A DNA stretch of 64,000 bases. Origin: Kocuria marina (lineage in GTDB: Bacteria > Actinomycetota > Actinomycetes > Actinomycetales > Micrococcaceae). The position numbers and the translations under genes were made by a program. The number at the start of each line of letters is the position of its first letter. The first letter of the stretch is position 1. Location: assembly GCA_014652975.1 (NCBI GenBank), contig BMZV01000006.1:52259-116258 (forward strand), in the 5' to 3' direction. Positions 8,869 to 18,013 of this stretch are shown piece after piece. The notes under the pieces are model-generated. The model made no database searches. It saw only the letters and a list, made by a program, of their open reading frames with translations, and was not told the origin of the DNA.

Positions 8869-8913
8869 GCACGCGAACGGTGCCCTCCGTCTCGGAGGGC
8901 ACCGTTCGCGTGC
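8869..8913. terminator. Bidirectional terminator between pit and pstB
   Basis: A 21-bp perfect stem (8869-8889 with 8893-8913) closes on a 3-nt loop TCT. It lies between the convergent 3' ends of pit and pstB, 13 nt after the pstB stop. No long T-tract flanks it, which is common in high-GC actinobacteria. Confidence 0.85.
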
Positions 8914-8926
8914 GCGAGGACGCGGA

Positions 8927-9706
8927 TCAGCCGAAGCGGCCGGACACGTAGTCCTCGGTGTCCTTCTTCTGCGGGTTGTTGAAGATGTCCGTGGTGGGCG
9001 CGTACTCAATCAGACGGCCGGGCTTGCCCGTGCCCTCGATGTTGAAGAACGCGGTCTTGTCCGACACACGGGACGCCTGCTGCATGTTGTGGGTCACGAT
9101 CACCACGGTGTAATCGGTCTTGATCTCGTTGATCAGGTCCTCGATCGCGAGCGTGGAGATGGGGTCCAGCGCGGAGCACGGCTCGTCCATGAGGATCACG
9201 TCCGGCTTGACCGCGATTGCGCGGGCGATGCACAGCCGCTGCTGCTGACCACCGGAAAGACCGGAACCGGGCTTGTCCAAACGGTCCTTGACCTCGTTCC
9301 AGAGGTTCGCGCCGCGCAGCGAGCTCTCCACGAGCTCGTCCGCGTCCTTGCTCGAGATGCGCTTGTTGTTGAGCTTCACGCCCGCGAGCACGTTGTCGCG
9401 GATGGACATCGTGGGGAACGGGTTGGGGCGCTGGAACACCATGCCCACCATGGAGCGCACGGTCACGGGGTCCACGCCCTTGCCGTAGAGATCGTCCCCG
9501 TCCAGCAGCACCTTGCCCTGGGCGTAAGCACCCGGGATCACCTCGTGCATGCGGTTGAGGGTGCGCAGGAACGTGGACTTGCCGCAACCGGAGGGACCGA
9601 TGAACGCGGTGACCGAGCGGGGTTCGATGTTCATGCTGACGTCCTGGACCGCCAGGAAATCGCCGTAGTAGACGTTGAGGTTTTCGACGTCGATTCGTTT
9701 CGACAT
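8927..9706 (-). CDS. pstB: Phosphate ABC transporter ATP-binding protein PstB
   Basis: The ATPase subunit energises high-affinity phosphate import with PstS, PstC and PstA at the membrane. It has 259 residues, the normal length. Walker A is GPSGCGKST near residue 37, the ABC signature LSGGQQQR, and Walker B VILMDEP, followed by the switch histidine in VTHNMQQ. The PstB-specific N-terminal segment [17 protein letters not shown] is clear. Start ATG 9706 is preceded by AAGGAAACAC. It is the last gene of pstSCAB, 36 nt after pstA, and ends at the shared terminator. Confidence 0.97.
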   Translation of the reverse strand: MSKRIDVENLNVYYGDFLAVQDVSMNIEPRSVTAFIGPSGCGKSTFLRTLNRMHEVIPGAYAQGKVLLDGDDLYGKGVDPVTVRSMVGMVFQRPNPFPTMSIRDNVLAGVKLNNKRISSKDADELVESSLRGANLWNEVKDRLDKPGSGLSGGQQQRLCIARAIAVKPDVILMDEPCSALDPISTLAIEDLINEIKTDYTVVIVTHNMQQASRVSDKTAFFNIEGTGKPGRLIEYAPTTDIFNNPQKKDTEDYVSGRFG

Positions 9707-9742
9707 GGGTGTGTTTCCTTAGATCGAATGGTCGGCCAGCAC

Positions 9743-10858
9743 TCAGCGGCCGGCGGTCTTGGGAGCGAAGGCCCTGGCGATCAAGCGTGCCACGAGGTTG
9801 AGCAGCATCACGATCACGATCAGGATCAGCGCCGCGGCCCAGGCCCGCTGCAGGGACGGATCGGGGTTCGTGGGCGAGGTGGGCGTCATGATCTGGTAGT
9901 AGATGAACGTGGGCAGCGTGGTCATCCAGCCGGAGAACGAGTTCCAGTTGATGGCCGTGGCGAAGCCCGCGGTCACGAGCAGCGGCGCCGTCTCACCGAT
10001 CACACGGGCGATCGCGAGGGTCACACCCGAGGCGATACCCGAGATGGCCGTGGGGATGACCACCTTGAGGATGGTCCGCCACTTGCGCACACCCAGCGCG
10101 TAGGACGCCTCGCGCAGTTCGTTGGGCACGATCCGCAGCATCTCCTCGGTGTTCTTGACCACCGTGGGGATCATCAGCACGGTCAGCGCGACCGCCGCCA
10201 CGAACCCGGTACGGGTCGAGGGGCCGAAGATCATGCCGAACAGAGCGGCCGCGAACAGACCAGCCACGATGGACGGGATACCGGTCATGACGTCCACGAA
10301 GAACGTGATGGCCTTGCCGAGCCAGCCGCCCCGGGAGTACTCCACGAGGTAGATCGCGGTGAGCAACCCCACGGGCACCGACATGAGCGTGGCCCAGAAC
10401 GTGATGGACACCGTACCGATGATCGCGTGGTAGGCGCCGCCCATCACCTGACTGGGCGCATCGGCCTGGTTGTCGTGGAAGCCCGTGACCCCGTTCATGG
10501 AGGTAAACAACATGTTGGAGGTCAGACCGGGGATGCCGTTGGCGAGCACCGTCCAGATCACGGAGATCAGCGGGATCACCGCGAGGATGAAGGCGGCATA
10601 GACCAGGAAGGTCATGAGCGAATCGGCCCCGGCGCGGGAACCCTCGATCATGCCCACGGCCAGCGGGCCGACCACCAGGAAGATCACGGTGGCGAACAGG
10701 GCCCACAGCGCGATGCTGAACCCCACCAGAGCGGCAAGCGCGGCCCCCGCTACGATCGCGGCCACGCCGATGACGGGGACGAGCCACTTGGGGCGCTGAC
10801 CGCGGGTGAGCCTTGACTGGCGGACGGGTGAGGTTCCGGGTTGGGTGGACGTGGTCAT
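9743..10858 (-). CDS. pstA: Phosphate ABC transporter permease PstA
   Basis: This is one of the two membrane subunits of the phosphate channel. The 371-residue product has a soluble basic N-terminus (about 25 residues), two extra hydrophobic segments up to residue 75 not found in short PstA proteins, and then the conserved permease core with the EAA-type loop ELREASYALGVRKWRTILKVV. ATG 10858 overlaps the pstC stop (ATGA), so the two are translationally coupled. The extended N-terminus is common in actinobacterial PstA. Confidence 0.95.
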   Translation of the reverse strand: MTTSTQPGTSPVRQSRLTRGQRPKWLVPVIGVAAIVAGAALAALVGFSIALWALFATVIFLVVGPLAVGMIEGSRAGADSLMTFLVYAAFILAVIPLISVIWTVLANGIPGLTSNMLFTSMNGVTGFHDNQADAPSQVMGGAYHAIIGTVSITFWATLMSVPVGLLTAIYLVEYSRGGWLGKAITFFVDVMTGIPSIVAGLFAAALFGMIFGPSTRTGFVAAVALTVLMIPTVVKNTEEMLRIVPNELREASYALGVRKWRTILKVVIPTAISGIASGVTLAIARVIGETAPLLVTAGFATAINWNSFSGWMTTLPTFIYYQIMTPTSPTNPDPSLQRAWAAALILIVIVMLLNLVARLIARAFAPKTAGR

Positions 10859-11805
10859 CAGTTGGCCCCCGAGAATTCCTTGTAGCGAGCGATGATGGCG
10901 CGGGCGATCATGTTGACCACGAGGGTGATCAGGAACAGCACGAGACCGGCCGCGATCAGTTCGGACAACCGCAGGCCGTAGGCCTCGGGGAAGTTCAGCG
11001 CGATCTCCGCGGCGATTGTCTGGTTACCGGACTTGATCAGGGACGCGATCATGGGCCCGGAGGACAGCACTAGGGCCACCGCCATGGTCTCGCCGAGCGC
11101 GCGGCCCAGGGCCAGCATGATCGAGGAGATGATCCCGGGGCGCGCGAACGGCAGCACGGCCATCCGGATCATCTCCCACCGCGTGGCCCCCAGTGCCAGC
11201 GCGGCCTCCTCGTGGAGCTTGGGCGTCTGCGTGAAGATCTCGCGGGACATGGACGTGATGATCGGCAGGATCATGATGGCCAGCACGATGCCTGCGGTGA
11301 GCATGGTCTTACCCGTCTGGGACGCGGGCCCGTCGAAGATGGGGATGAAGCCCAGGTGCTCGGTGAGCCAGTTGTACAGCGGTACGAGCGCCGGCGCGAG
11401 CACCGTGGCACCCCACGCGCCGTAGATCACGGAGGGAATGGCCGCGAGCAGGTCGATCACGTAGCCCACCGGCTTGGAGATCTTGGCCGGTGCGTAGTGG
11501 GAGATGTAGAGCGCCACCAGGATGCCCACGGGTGTGGCGATCAGCAGGGCGATCACCGCGGCGATGAGCGTGCCCACGATGAGCGGCCAAATGTAGTGGA
11601 AGAAGCCCTGCCCACCGGTGATCTCCTCGGCGGGGGCGGCGAACGTGGGCAGCGCCTGCAGCAAAAGGAATAGCGCGACGGCCGCGAGCACCGCGAAGAT
11701 CAGGATGCCGGCGGCCAGGCTGAGTCCGGAGAAGACGGAGTCACCGGCACGTCCGGCCGAGGACTGCCGGGTCCCCGGTTTCTGGGCGCTGATGGTGGTG
11801 GACAT
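10858..11805 (-). CDS. pstC: Phosphate ABC transporter permease PstC
   Basis: This is the second membrane subunit of the phosphate importer, 315 residues and about six membrane helices. The permease EAA loop reads KLHEEAALALGATRWEMIRM. I choose ATG 11805 (MSTTISAQK) because AAGGGA lies just upstream; a longer frame to 11934 has arginine-rich shadow sequence. Its stop shares bases with the pstA start. It follows pstS by 149 nt in the same operon. Confidence 0.95.
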   Translation of the reverse strand: MSTTISAQKPGTRQSSAGRAGDSVFSGLSLAAGILIFAVLAAVALFLLLQALPTFAAPAEEITGGQGFFHYIWPLIVGTLIAAVIALLIATPVGILVALYISHYAPAKISKPVGYVIDLLAAIPSVIYGAWGATVLAPALVPLYNWLTEHLGFIPIFDGPASQTGKTMLTAGIVLAIMILPIITSMSREIFTQTPKLHEEAALALGATRWEMIRMAVLPFARPGIISSIMLALGRALGETMAVALVLSSGPMIASLIKSGNQTIAAEIALNFPEAYGLRLSELIAAGLVLFLITLVVNMIARAIIARYKEFSGAN

Positions 11806-11954
11806 GAACCAGTCCCTTCGATCAAGGTGTGGAACGAGCTGAGCGGTGAATTCGGACAGCGTAGGACGTGGCGGTCCGAGATGACCGCGTGCGTGGCTGC
11901 GGCGCCGACGCGCGATGACACGCCGGCGCCGCACTCACACGTCGTCGGGGCGGA

Positions 11955-13067
11955 TCAGCCCTTCGCGGTGATGGAGTCCACGGCCGCCTTGGCCTGGTCG
12001 CGCAGGGTCTGGCTCAGCGGGGCGGAACCGGCGGAGTCCGCAGCGGCCTTCTGCCCGTCCTCGGAGATCACGTAGTTCTCGAAGGCCTTGACCAGGTCCG
12101 CGGTCTCCTGGGAGTCGTACTGGGAGCACACGATGTGGTAGGAGATCAGCACGAGCGGGTACGCACCGGATTCCTTGGTGTCGCGCCCGATGTTGATCGC
12201 GAGGTCGTGCTCGCCGCGGCCCTCGGCCTGGGCGGAGACCTCGACGGCCTTGGCGGCGGCCTCGGGCGAGTGGGTCACGTACTGGTCGCCCACCTTGATC
12301 GCGGCGGTGCCGAGATCGCCCACGGCGGAGGAGTCCGCGTAGGTCACGGCGCCCTCGGTGCCGGAGGTCGTGGAGACCACGCCGGAGGTGCCCTTGTTGT
12401 TCTCCGCCGCGTACTCGGAGGGCCAAGCCTGTGCCGGGTCCTTGGTCCACTCCTGCGGAGCGGCCTTGTGCAGGTAGTCGGTGAAGTTCTCGGTGGTCCC
12501 GGAGTCATCGCTGCGGTGCACCACGGTGATCGGGGTGTCCGGGAGATCGGCGTCCGGGTTCTGCTGCTTGATCTGCTCGGCGTTCCAGCGCTTGATCTCA
12601 CCCTTGAAGATCTTGGCGATGGTGGGGGCGTCCAGGTTCAGGGACTCGATACCGGGCAGGTTGAACGCTACGGAGATCGGGGAGATGTAGACCGGGAGGT
12701 CCATGGCGCCGTCGGGGCCGCACTGCTGCTTGGCCTGCTCGACCTCGTCGTCGGAGAGGTAGGCGTCCGAGCCGGCGAAGTTCGCGCCGCCCGCCAGGAA
12801 GGCCTTGCGCCCGGCGCCGGAGCCGTCCGGGGAGTACTGCACGGTGGAGCCGCTGTTAGCGGACTGGAAGCCGTTCTGCCACGCGGTCATGGCGGCCTGC
12901 TGGGAGGACGCCCCGATGCCGGTCAGCGTTCCGGACACGCCGCTGCTCTCGCCCGAGCCCCCGCCGCTGTTGGTGTTGCCGGTGGCGTTGTCGGAACCGC
13001 AAGCGGTCAGAGCGAGGGCACCAATGGCCAGGACTGCGGCCGAACGGCCGACATGCGAAACCTTCAC
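11955..13067 (-). CDS. pstS: Phosphate-binding lipoprotein PstS
   Basis: The extracytoplasmic receptor captures phosphate and delivers it to PstCA. The 370-residue precursor starts at GTG 13067 with AAGGGA 7 nt upstream. It has a lipoprotein signal: basic MKVSHVGRS, a hydrophobic core, and lipobox LTAC near residue 21, after which a Ser/Gly/Asn-rich linker joins the PBP-like domain. Phosphate-binding features include GIGASSQQAAM and the VVHRSDDSGTTENF stretch. It is the first gene of pstSCAB and is preceded by a PHO-box-like repeat. Confidence 0.96.
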   Translation of the reverse strand: MKVSHVGRSAAVLAIGALALTACGSDNATGNTNSGGGSGESSGVSGTLTGIGASSQQAAMTAWQNGFQSANSGSTVQYSPDGSGAGRKAFLAGGANFAGSDAYLSDDEVEQAKQQCGPDGAMDLPVYISPISVAFNLPGIESLNLDAPTIAKIFKGEIKRWNAEQIKQQNPDADLPDTPITVVHRSDDSGTTENFTDYLHKAAPQEWTKDPAQAWPSEYAAENNKGTSGVVSTTSGTEGAVTYADSSAVGDLGTAAIKVGDQYVTHSPEAAAKAVEVSAQAEGRGEHDLAINIGRDTKESGAYPLVLISYHIVCSQYDSQETADLVKAFENYVISEDGQKAAADSAGSAPLSQTLRDQAKAAVDSITAKG

Positions 13068-13199
13068 TGTATTTCCCTTCGAAAGCGTGAACCGGGGAGC
13101 CCGGTGGGTGCGGACAACCGGATCTTGGAGTCCAACGCCGCTGCGTCCGCAGCGCGCCCGGGAATTACCGTAGGCAGGCGATATTGACAGATGCGGCCG

Positions 13200-13221
13200 G
13201 GAAGGTGAACTGGCGGTTAAC
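13200..13221 (-). promoter_or_regulatory. PHO-box-like direct repeat upstream of pstS
   Basis: On the minus strand two adjacent 11-bp units read GTTAACCGCCA and GTTCACCTTCC, i.e. GTTMACC repeated with a 4-bp spacer. This matches the organisation of PhoP/RegX3 boxes known in actinobacteria (GTTCACC repeats every 11 bp). It lies 133-154 nt upstream of the pstS GTG, followed by a plausible -35 CTGTCA. Phosphate-starvation activation of pstSCAB is the natural inference. Confidence 0.7.
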
Positions 13222-13319
13222 AACCCCTGTGACCGGCGCCACCCCTGGCCACGGCGCCGCCCGGTCACGCGTCCCGCGCGGTACGCGTCCGTCCGAGGCG
13301 CCCGCCTAGGATGGGAGCC

Positions 13320-14477
13320 ATGACGTCCTCGGAAGCAGCTCAGTACCGCTCCCGATTCCGTCGTGTTCCCGAGGTCGTGGGCAAGCGCGGGCGCTCCGGC
13401 TGGGCACGCATGACGTCCGGTTTCTTCCAGGCCGTGCAGATGACCGTGGCGGCCGTTGGCGCGTACGTGATCGCGGAACGACTGCTGGGCCATCAAGGCC
13501 CCATCTTCGCCGCGACCGCCGCGCTCGTGTCCCTGGGGTACGCCAAGGGCGGGCTGCGCTATCGCCGGGTGCTGGAGGTCTCGATCGGGTGCACCCTGGG
13601 GATCGTGATGGGCGATCTGCTCATCCAGGTCCTGGGCCATGGTGAGTGGCAAGCGGCCCTCGTGTTGCTCCTGTCCCTCTTGCTCGCCCGGTTCCTTGAC
13701 AACGGCGCGATCTTCACCACGCAGATGGGGCTGCAGTCCGTGCTGGTGGTGCTCCTCCCGCCATCGCAGGACGGCGTGTTCGCGCGGTCCTTCGACGCCG
13801 TGGTGGGGTGCCTGTGCGCGCTGCTCCTCGCGTACGTGATTCCCCAAGACCCGCGCCGCGAACCGCGCCAGGACCTCAGCAAGCTCATCGTGGAGTTCAC
13901 CCAGGTGCTCACGGACTGCTCCCGTGCGGTCTCGGACACCGATTCGCGCCTCGCGTGGCACGCCCTCGTGCGGGCTCGTCAGACGCAGCCGCTCGTGGAC
14001 TCGGTACGCTCGGGGCTCACGGCCTCCCGGGAGATCGCCCACGCATCCCCTCTGCACCGCCGGCACCGCCGCGAGATCGACGACCTGAGCGAGAGCATCC
14101 GGTACGTGGACCTCGCCGTGCGCAACTCGCGCGTGTTCGCACGCCGCCTCGCGTCCGTCCTCAACCGCGTCTCCCTGTCCGACGACGCCGTGGCCTCCCT
14201 CTCCGAGGCCCTCGCCGATCTCTCCGACGCCATCCTGAGCCTGGATCACACGTTCTCCGCGAGTCACCCCCAGACCCGTGAAAGCTACCTGCGCCAGACG
14301 CGCAATGAACTGATCTCCGTGGCCGGTCGCCTGGAACCCGGGCTCATGGGGGTGCGGACCATGGAGGGCGAGGCACTCGTGCTGCTGATCCGTCCGTTGG
14401 TCGTGGACCTGTTGGAGTCCACCGGTCTCACCCACGAGGAGGCGATCCGGCACCTGCCCACGCTGGGCGGTCGGTGA
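13320..14477 (+). CDS. FUSC-type membrane protein / putative aromatic acid exporter
   Basis: The 385-residue protein (start ATG 13320, with GGGAG just upstream; a second ATG at 13311 is possible) has an N-terminal cluster of about six hydrophobic segments in residues 30-180 and a long soluble helical C-terminus of about 200 residues. This half-size FUSC arrangement is seen in aromatic acid exporter family 1 and related proteins, which may export small acids or organise the membrane. Substrate is unknown. It is divergent from pstS and 57 nt upstream of radA. Confidence 0.75.
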   Translation: MTSSEAAQYRSRFRRVPEVVGKRGRSGWARMTSGFFQAVQMTVAAVGAYVIAERLLGHQGPIFAATAALVSLGYAKGGLRYRRVLEVSIGCTLGIVMGDLLIQVLGHGEWQAALVLLLSLLLARFLDNGAIFTTQMGLQSVLVVLLPPSQDGVFARSFDAVVGCLCALLLAYVIPQDPRREPRQDLSKLIVEFTQVLTDCSRAVSDTDSRLAWHALVRARQTQPLVDSVRSGLTASREIAHASPLHRRHRREIDDLSESIRYVDLAVRNSRVFARRLASVLNRVSLSDDAVASLSEALADLSDAILSLDHTFSASHPQTRESYLRQTRNELISVAGRLEPGLMGVRTMEGEALVLLIRPLVVDLLESTGLTHEEAIRHLPTLGGR

Positions 14478-14534
14478 CCGAGCCACGGATCCGTGCCGCT
14501 TATGCGCGTCAGATCCGCCCCCTACGGTGACAGC

Positions 14535-15926
14535 ATGAGCGCGAAGACCAGGAAGCCGTCCGTCTCCTACCGGTGCACGGAATGCGGCTGGACCACGGCC
14601 AAATGGGTGGGCCGGTGCGGTGAGTGCCAGTCCTGGGGCACCGTGCAGGAGATCTCCACGAACCTGGAACACGGGCGCACCCGGGCCGCGGCCAGCGTGG
14701 CGGTGCCCGCTCAACCCATCGGCCAGGTGGATTCCTCGGTGGCCCGCTTCACCCCCACGCGCGTCACCGAGTTCGACCGCGTCCTGGGCGGCGGACTCGT
14801 GCCCGGTGCGGTCATCCTGATCGCGGGGGAACCCGGCGTGGGTAAGTCCACGCTGCTCCTGGACGCAGCCGCCAAGGTGGCGGGCGGGCCCGATCCCCGC
14901 ACCGTGTTGTACGTGACCGGGGAGGAGTCCGCGGCGCAGGTCAAACTGCGGGCCGAGCGCATCGATGCCCTCTCGGAAAAGCTGTACCTCACCGCGGAGA
15001 CCGACCTCTCCGCGGCGCTCGCGCAGGTCAAGGACTTAAAACCGGAACTGTTGATCGTGGACTCGGTGCAGACCCTCGCGAGCCCGGAGATCGAGGGTTC
15101 GGCGGGCGGGGTGAGCCAGGTGCGGGAGGTCGCGGCGAGCCTCATCCACGCCGCCAAGACCCGGAACATGACCACCCTGCTCGTGGGCCACGTGACCAAG
15201 GAGGGTTCGATCGCCGGTCCCCGGTTGCTCGAACACCTCGTGGACGTCGTGTGTCAGTTCGAGGGGGACAAACACTCGCGCATCCGCCTACTGCGGGCCG
15301 TGAAGAACCGGTTCGGCCCCACGGACGAGGTCGGGTGCTTCGATCTCGAGGAGAACGGTATCCGCTCGGTCTCGGACCCGTCCGGCCTGTTCGTCTCCCG
15401 CACCCCCGTCCCGGTCGCGGGAACATGTCTGAGCGTCACCGTGGAGGGGCGCAGGCCGCTGCTCGCGGAGGTCCAGGCCCTGCTGGACAAGTCCAGCACC
15501 GCGCAACCCCGACGGGCCACCTCCGGCCTGGACGGTTCCCGGGTGGCCATGCTGCTCGCGGTGTTGCAGCGCCGGGCGGGCGTGGCCCTCGCGACCATGG
15601 ACTGCTACGTGTCCACCGTGGGCGGTGTGCGGCTCACCGAACCCGCCACGGACCTCGCGGTGTGCATGGCGCTCGCGTCCGCCGCCCAGGATCGACCGCT
15701 GCCCCAGCGGCTCGTGTGCTTCGGGGAGATCGGACTGGCCGGTGAGGTCCGCCCCGTACCCGAGATCAACCGCAGGATCCAGGAGGTCGCCCGGCTGGGC
15801 TTCACCCACGCCGTGGTCCCGGCATCCCCCAACGGACCCGGCAAGATCCCTCCGGGCTTCTCCGTGCGTGAGGTCACCACCGTCTCACAGGCCATGGAGC
15901 TGCTCTTCCCGCCGCGGCAGGGCTGA
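14535..15926 (+). CDS. radA: DNA repair protein RadA (Sms)
   Basis: RadA is a RecA-like ATPase that helps process recombination intermediates and branch migration. The 463-residue protein starts at ATG 14535 (MSAKTRKPS). It has the N-terminal zinc finger (C14, C17, C28, C31), Walker A GEPGVGKST, the RadA-specific KNRFG motif, and the C-terminal Lon-protease-like domain with GLAGEVRPVPEINRRIQE. Length and domain order are normal. disA follows 108 nt downstream; the radA-disA pair is conserved in many Gram-positive bacteria and RadA is reported to modulate DisA. Confidence 0.96.
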   Translation: MSAKTRKPSVSYRCTECGWTTAKWVGRCGECQSWGTVQEISTNLEHGRTRAAASVAVPAQPIGQVDSSVARFTPTRVTEFDRVLGGGLVPGAVILIAGEPGVGKSTLLLDAAAKVAGGPDPRTVLYVTGEESAAQVKLRAERIDALSEKLYLTAETDLSAALAQVKDLKPELLIVDSVQTLASPEIEGSAGGVSQVREVAASLIHAAKTRNMTTLLVGHVTKEGSIAGPRLLEHLVDVVCQFEGDKHSRIRLLRAVKNRFGPTDEVGCFDLEENGIRSVSDPSGLFVSRTPVPVAGTCLSVTVEGRRPLLAEVQALLDKSSTAQPRRATSGLDGSRVAMLLAVLQRRAGVALATMDCYVSTVGGVRLTEPATDLAVCMALASAAQDRPLPQRLVCFGEIGLAGEVRPVPEINRRIQEVARLGFTHAVVPASPNGPGKIPPGFSVREVTTVSQAMELLFPPRQG

Positions 15927-16034
15927 GTCCGACGCCGTACGGCCGAGTTCGCCGGGGCAGGGCCGAGTCCGAACACACATGCCACGCGGGGCATGTTGGC
16001 CTTCGGGCGGGGCGAGCGCACATAGAATGAGGCC

Positions 16035-17111
16035 GTGGTGAAATCGCACGAGACTGCCCTGAGACGGACCCTTGCCAGGGTCTCCCCCGGTACCGAACTG
16101 AGGACGGGGCTGGAGCGCATCCTCCGGGGCCGCACAGGCGCGCTCATCGTGCTCGGATTCGACCGCTCCGTGGAGTCGCTGTGTTCGGGCGGGTTCGACA
16201 TCGACACCGAATTCACCCCCACCAAGTTGCGCGAACTCGCCAAGATGGACGGGGCGATCGTGTGCGACAAGGAAGCCACCCGCATCCTCAAGGCCGGGGT
16301 CCAGCTCATGCCGGACGCGTCCATCCGCACCCAGGAGTCCGGCACGCGTCACCGCTCCGCCGAGCGCACCGCCAAGCAGACCGGTGTTCCCGTGATCTCG
16401 GTCAGCCAGTCCATGAGCGTCATCACGATCTACGTGGCCGATTACCGCTACGCGATCGACGGTTCCCAGGCCATCATGGCCCGCGCGAACCAGGCCCTGC
16501 AGACCCTGGAGCACTACAGCAACCGCCTCGAGCAGGTCCTGGGCAGCCTCTCGGCGCTCGAGATCGAAGCCGCCGTGACCGCCCGCGACGTGGCCCTGAC
16601 GCTGCAGCGGATGGAGATGGTGCGCAGGATCTCGGACGAGATCGGGTGGTACGTCCTGGAACTCGGCTCGGACGGGCGTCTGATCTCCCTGCAGCTCGAG
16701 GAGCTCACGGCCGGGACGGGACCGGGGCCCGGCGTAGTCCTGCGGGACTACCTGCCCGAGGCCACGACGCCCGAGGTGATCGCGGAGTCCCTGGACCGGC
16801 TCGCCCGGTTGTCGTCCACCGAACTGATCGATCTGCAGCGGGTCGCAGTGGCCGCGGGTCTCACCGGGCCGCAGGGCAACTTGGATGTGGACCTGCACCC
16901 CCACGGTTACCGGCTGCTCGAGGGCATCAAGTCCATGCCGCGTGCGGTGGCGAAACGGCTCGTGGCCCAGTTCGACGGCCTGCAGTCGCTCATGGCCGCG
17001 AACCTCGAGGACCTGATGTCCGTGGAGGGCATCGGCGAGCAGCGTGCCCGCACCGTACGCGAGTCCTTGTCCCGTATGGCCGAGACGAGCCTGCTGGAAC
17101 GGTTCATGTAG
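16035..17111 (+). CDS. disA: DNA-integrity scanning protein DisA, diadenylate cyclase
   Basis: DisA condenses two ATP into cyclic di-AMP and scans DNA for damage. The 358-residue protein has the DAC domain in residues 1-145 with DGA at 72-74 and RHR at 105-107, a long helical linker, and a C-terminal helix-hairpin-helix domain (DLMSVEGIGEQRARTV). Both catalytic motifs are intact, so it should be active. Start is GTG 16035 or the adjacent in-frame GTG 16038. It lies directly after radA. Confidence 0.96.
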   Translation: MVKSHETALRRTLARVSPGTELRTGLERILRGRTGALIVLGFDRSVESLCSGGFDIDTEFTPTKLRELAKMDGAIVCDKEATRILKAGVQLMPDASIRTQESGTRHRSAERTAKQTGVPVISVSQSMSVITIYVADYRYAIDGSQAIMARANQALQTLEHYSNRLEQVLGSLSALEIEAAVTARDVALTLQRMEMVRRISDEIGWYVLELGSDGRLISLQLEELTAGTGPGPGVVLRDYLPEATTPEVIAESLDRLARLSSTELIDLQRVAVAAGLTGPQGNLDVDLHPHGYRLLEGIKSMPRAVAKRLVAQFDGLQSLMAANLEDLMSVEGIGEQRARTVRESLSRMAETSLLERFM

Positions 17112-17262
17112 CAGTCCGGGTGGCCCGGTCGCGGACGCGGCCCGTGCACCGCCCGGGCATCGCCCACCGATGGTCACCTCGAGGGCCGCCAGCCGGCCGC
17201 GCGAACCTCGGGACCGCCGTCGCCGGTGGATCTGCGCAAGCCGCGAGCCGCCCGTCGCCCAC

Positions 17263-17988
17263 TCACTGCAGACTGAAAACGGCCTGCTGGCTCGCGACGT
17301 CCCCGAGTGACGTCGTGAGGTTGTAGTACCCGGCGAGCGCCTCGGACTGGCCGGCCGGGCAGCCCTCCGCGGTGCGCACCCGGTTCCACGTGAGCCGTGC
17401 GGTCTCCTTCTGCCCCGTGTCCAGGGTGATCTGACGGTCCTCACCGGCTGCCGCGCAGTGCCGTGAATCAAAGACGGTGTCCGCACCGGAGGTCACCACG
17501 AAGGCCATGTGATTGCTACCGGCGTCCACGCGGCACGGGTGCTGGCCCTTGTTCTCGAGGGTCAGTTCGAGCACCGGGTTCTGGCCCGCCGCGTAGCTCT
17601 GTTTGTCGGTCGCGGCACTCACCGCCAGATCCGCGCCGCATTCCGGCGCCGCCGTCCTGCTGGCACTCGGGCTGCCGGACGCACCGGGTGCACCAGACCC
17701 GGACGGTGTGGGCCGGGCAGTGAAGTCCGCGAACTTGTTCTGGGGATCCGTGCTCGGCTGCGCCGCGGCGTCGGGCTGCTGCGTGGCATTCGTGTCGTCG
17801 GCGTCCGGTGCCGTGAGTGCGCGCACGCCCGAGACCACTGCCCACAGCAGGGCCAGTGCCAGGACGACGATCACGGCGAGCGCGACCATGCGGCGTCGCC
17901 GATAGACGTGCTCCGGGAGCCTGCCCCCGGTGTCCGCGGATTCCGTGGGGGACGTGGGGGGATCGTGCTGTTCGGAACCGGAAGCCAT
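17263..17988 (-). CDS. Single-pass membrane-anchored protein of unknown function
   Basis: The 241-residue product starts at ATG 17988 (MASGSEQHD). It has an N-terminal cytoplasmic segment of about 35 residues ending in RRRR, one membrane helix (about 36-58), a Pro/Ser/Thr/Asp-rich linker, and an outside domain (about 115-240) with pairs of cysteines (CGADL, HPCRVD, RHCAA, EGCPAG). The outer domain has an IgG-like strand pattern similar to extracellular DUF4232-like or intracellular-proteinase-inhibitor-like folds, but I am not sure of a family. It is divergent from mutY by 25 nt. Confidence 0.7.
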   Translation of the reverse strand: MASGSEQHDPPTSPTESADTGGRLPEHVYRRRRMVALAVIVVLALALLWAVVSGVRALTAPDADDTNATQQPDAAAQPSTDPQNKFADFTARPTPSGSGAPGASGSPSASRTAAPECGADLAVSAATDKQSYAAGQNPVLELTLENKGQHPCRVDAGSNHMAFVVTSGADTVFDSRHCAAAGEDRQITLDTGQKETARLTWNRVRTAEGCPAGQSEALAGYYNLTTSLGDVASQQAVFSLQ

Positions 17989-18013
17989 GGTCTCCAGGCT
18001 ACCGTGGACAGTT

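Noticed and set aside
7126..8982. Long open frame overlapping DUF47 and pit in another frame (618 codons)
   Set aside because: Its protein is Arg/Pro-rich without motifs, while the two real genes in the other frames match their families throughout.
8789..10816. Long open frame opposite pstB and pstA (675 codons)
   Set aside because: Antisense to two unmistakable Pst genes; a His/Gly/Asp-rich shadow.
9743..10858. pstA fused to another domain at its N-terminus
   Set aside because: The extra N-terminal hydrophobic segments are common in actinobacterial PstA and carry no separate domain signature.
13068..14714. Upstream extension of the pstS frame
   Set aside because: The extension runs antisense through the FUSC gene; the lipoprotein signal and ribosome binding site fix the start at 13067.
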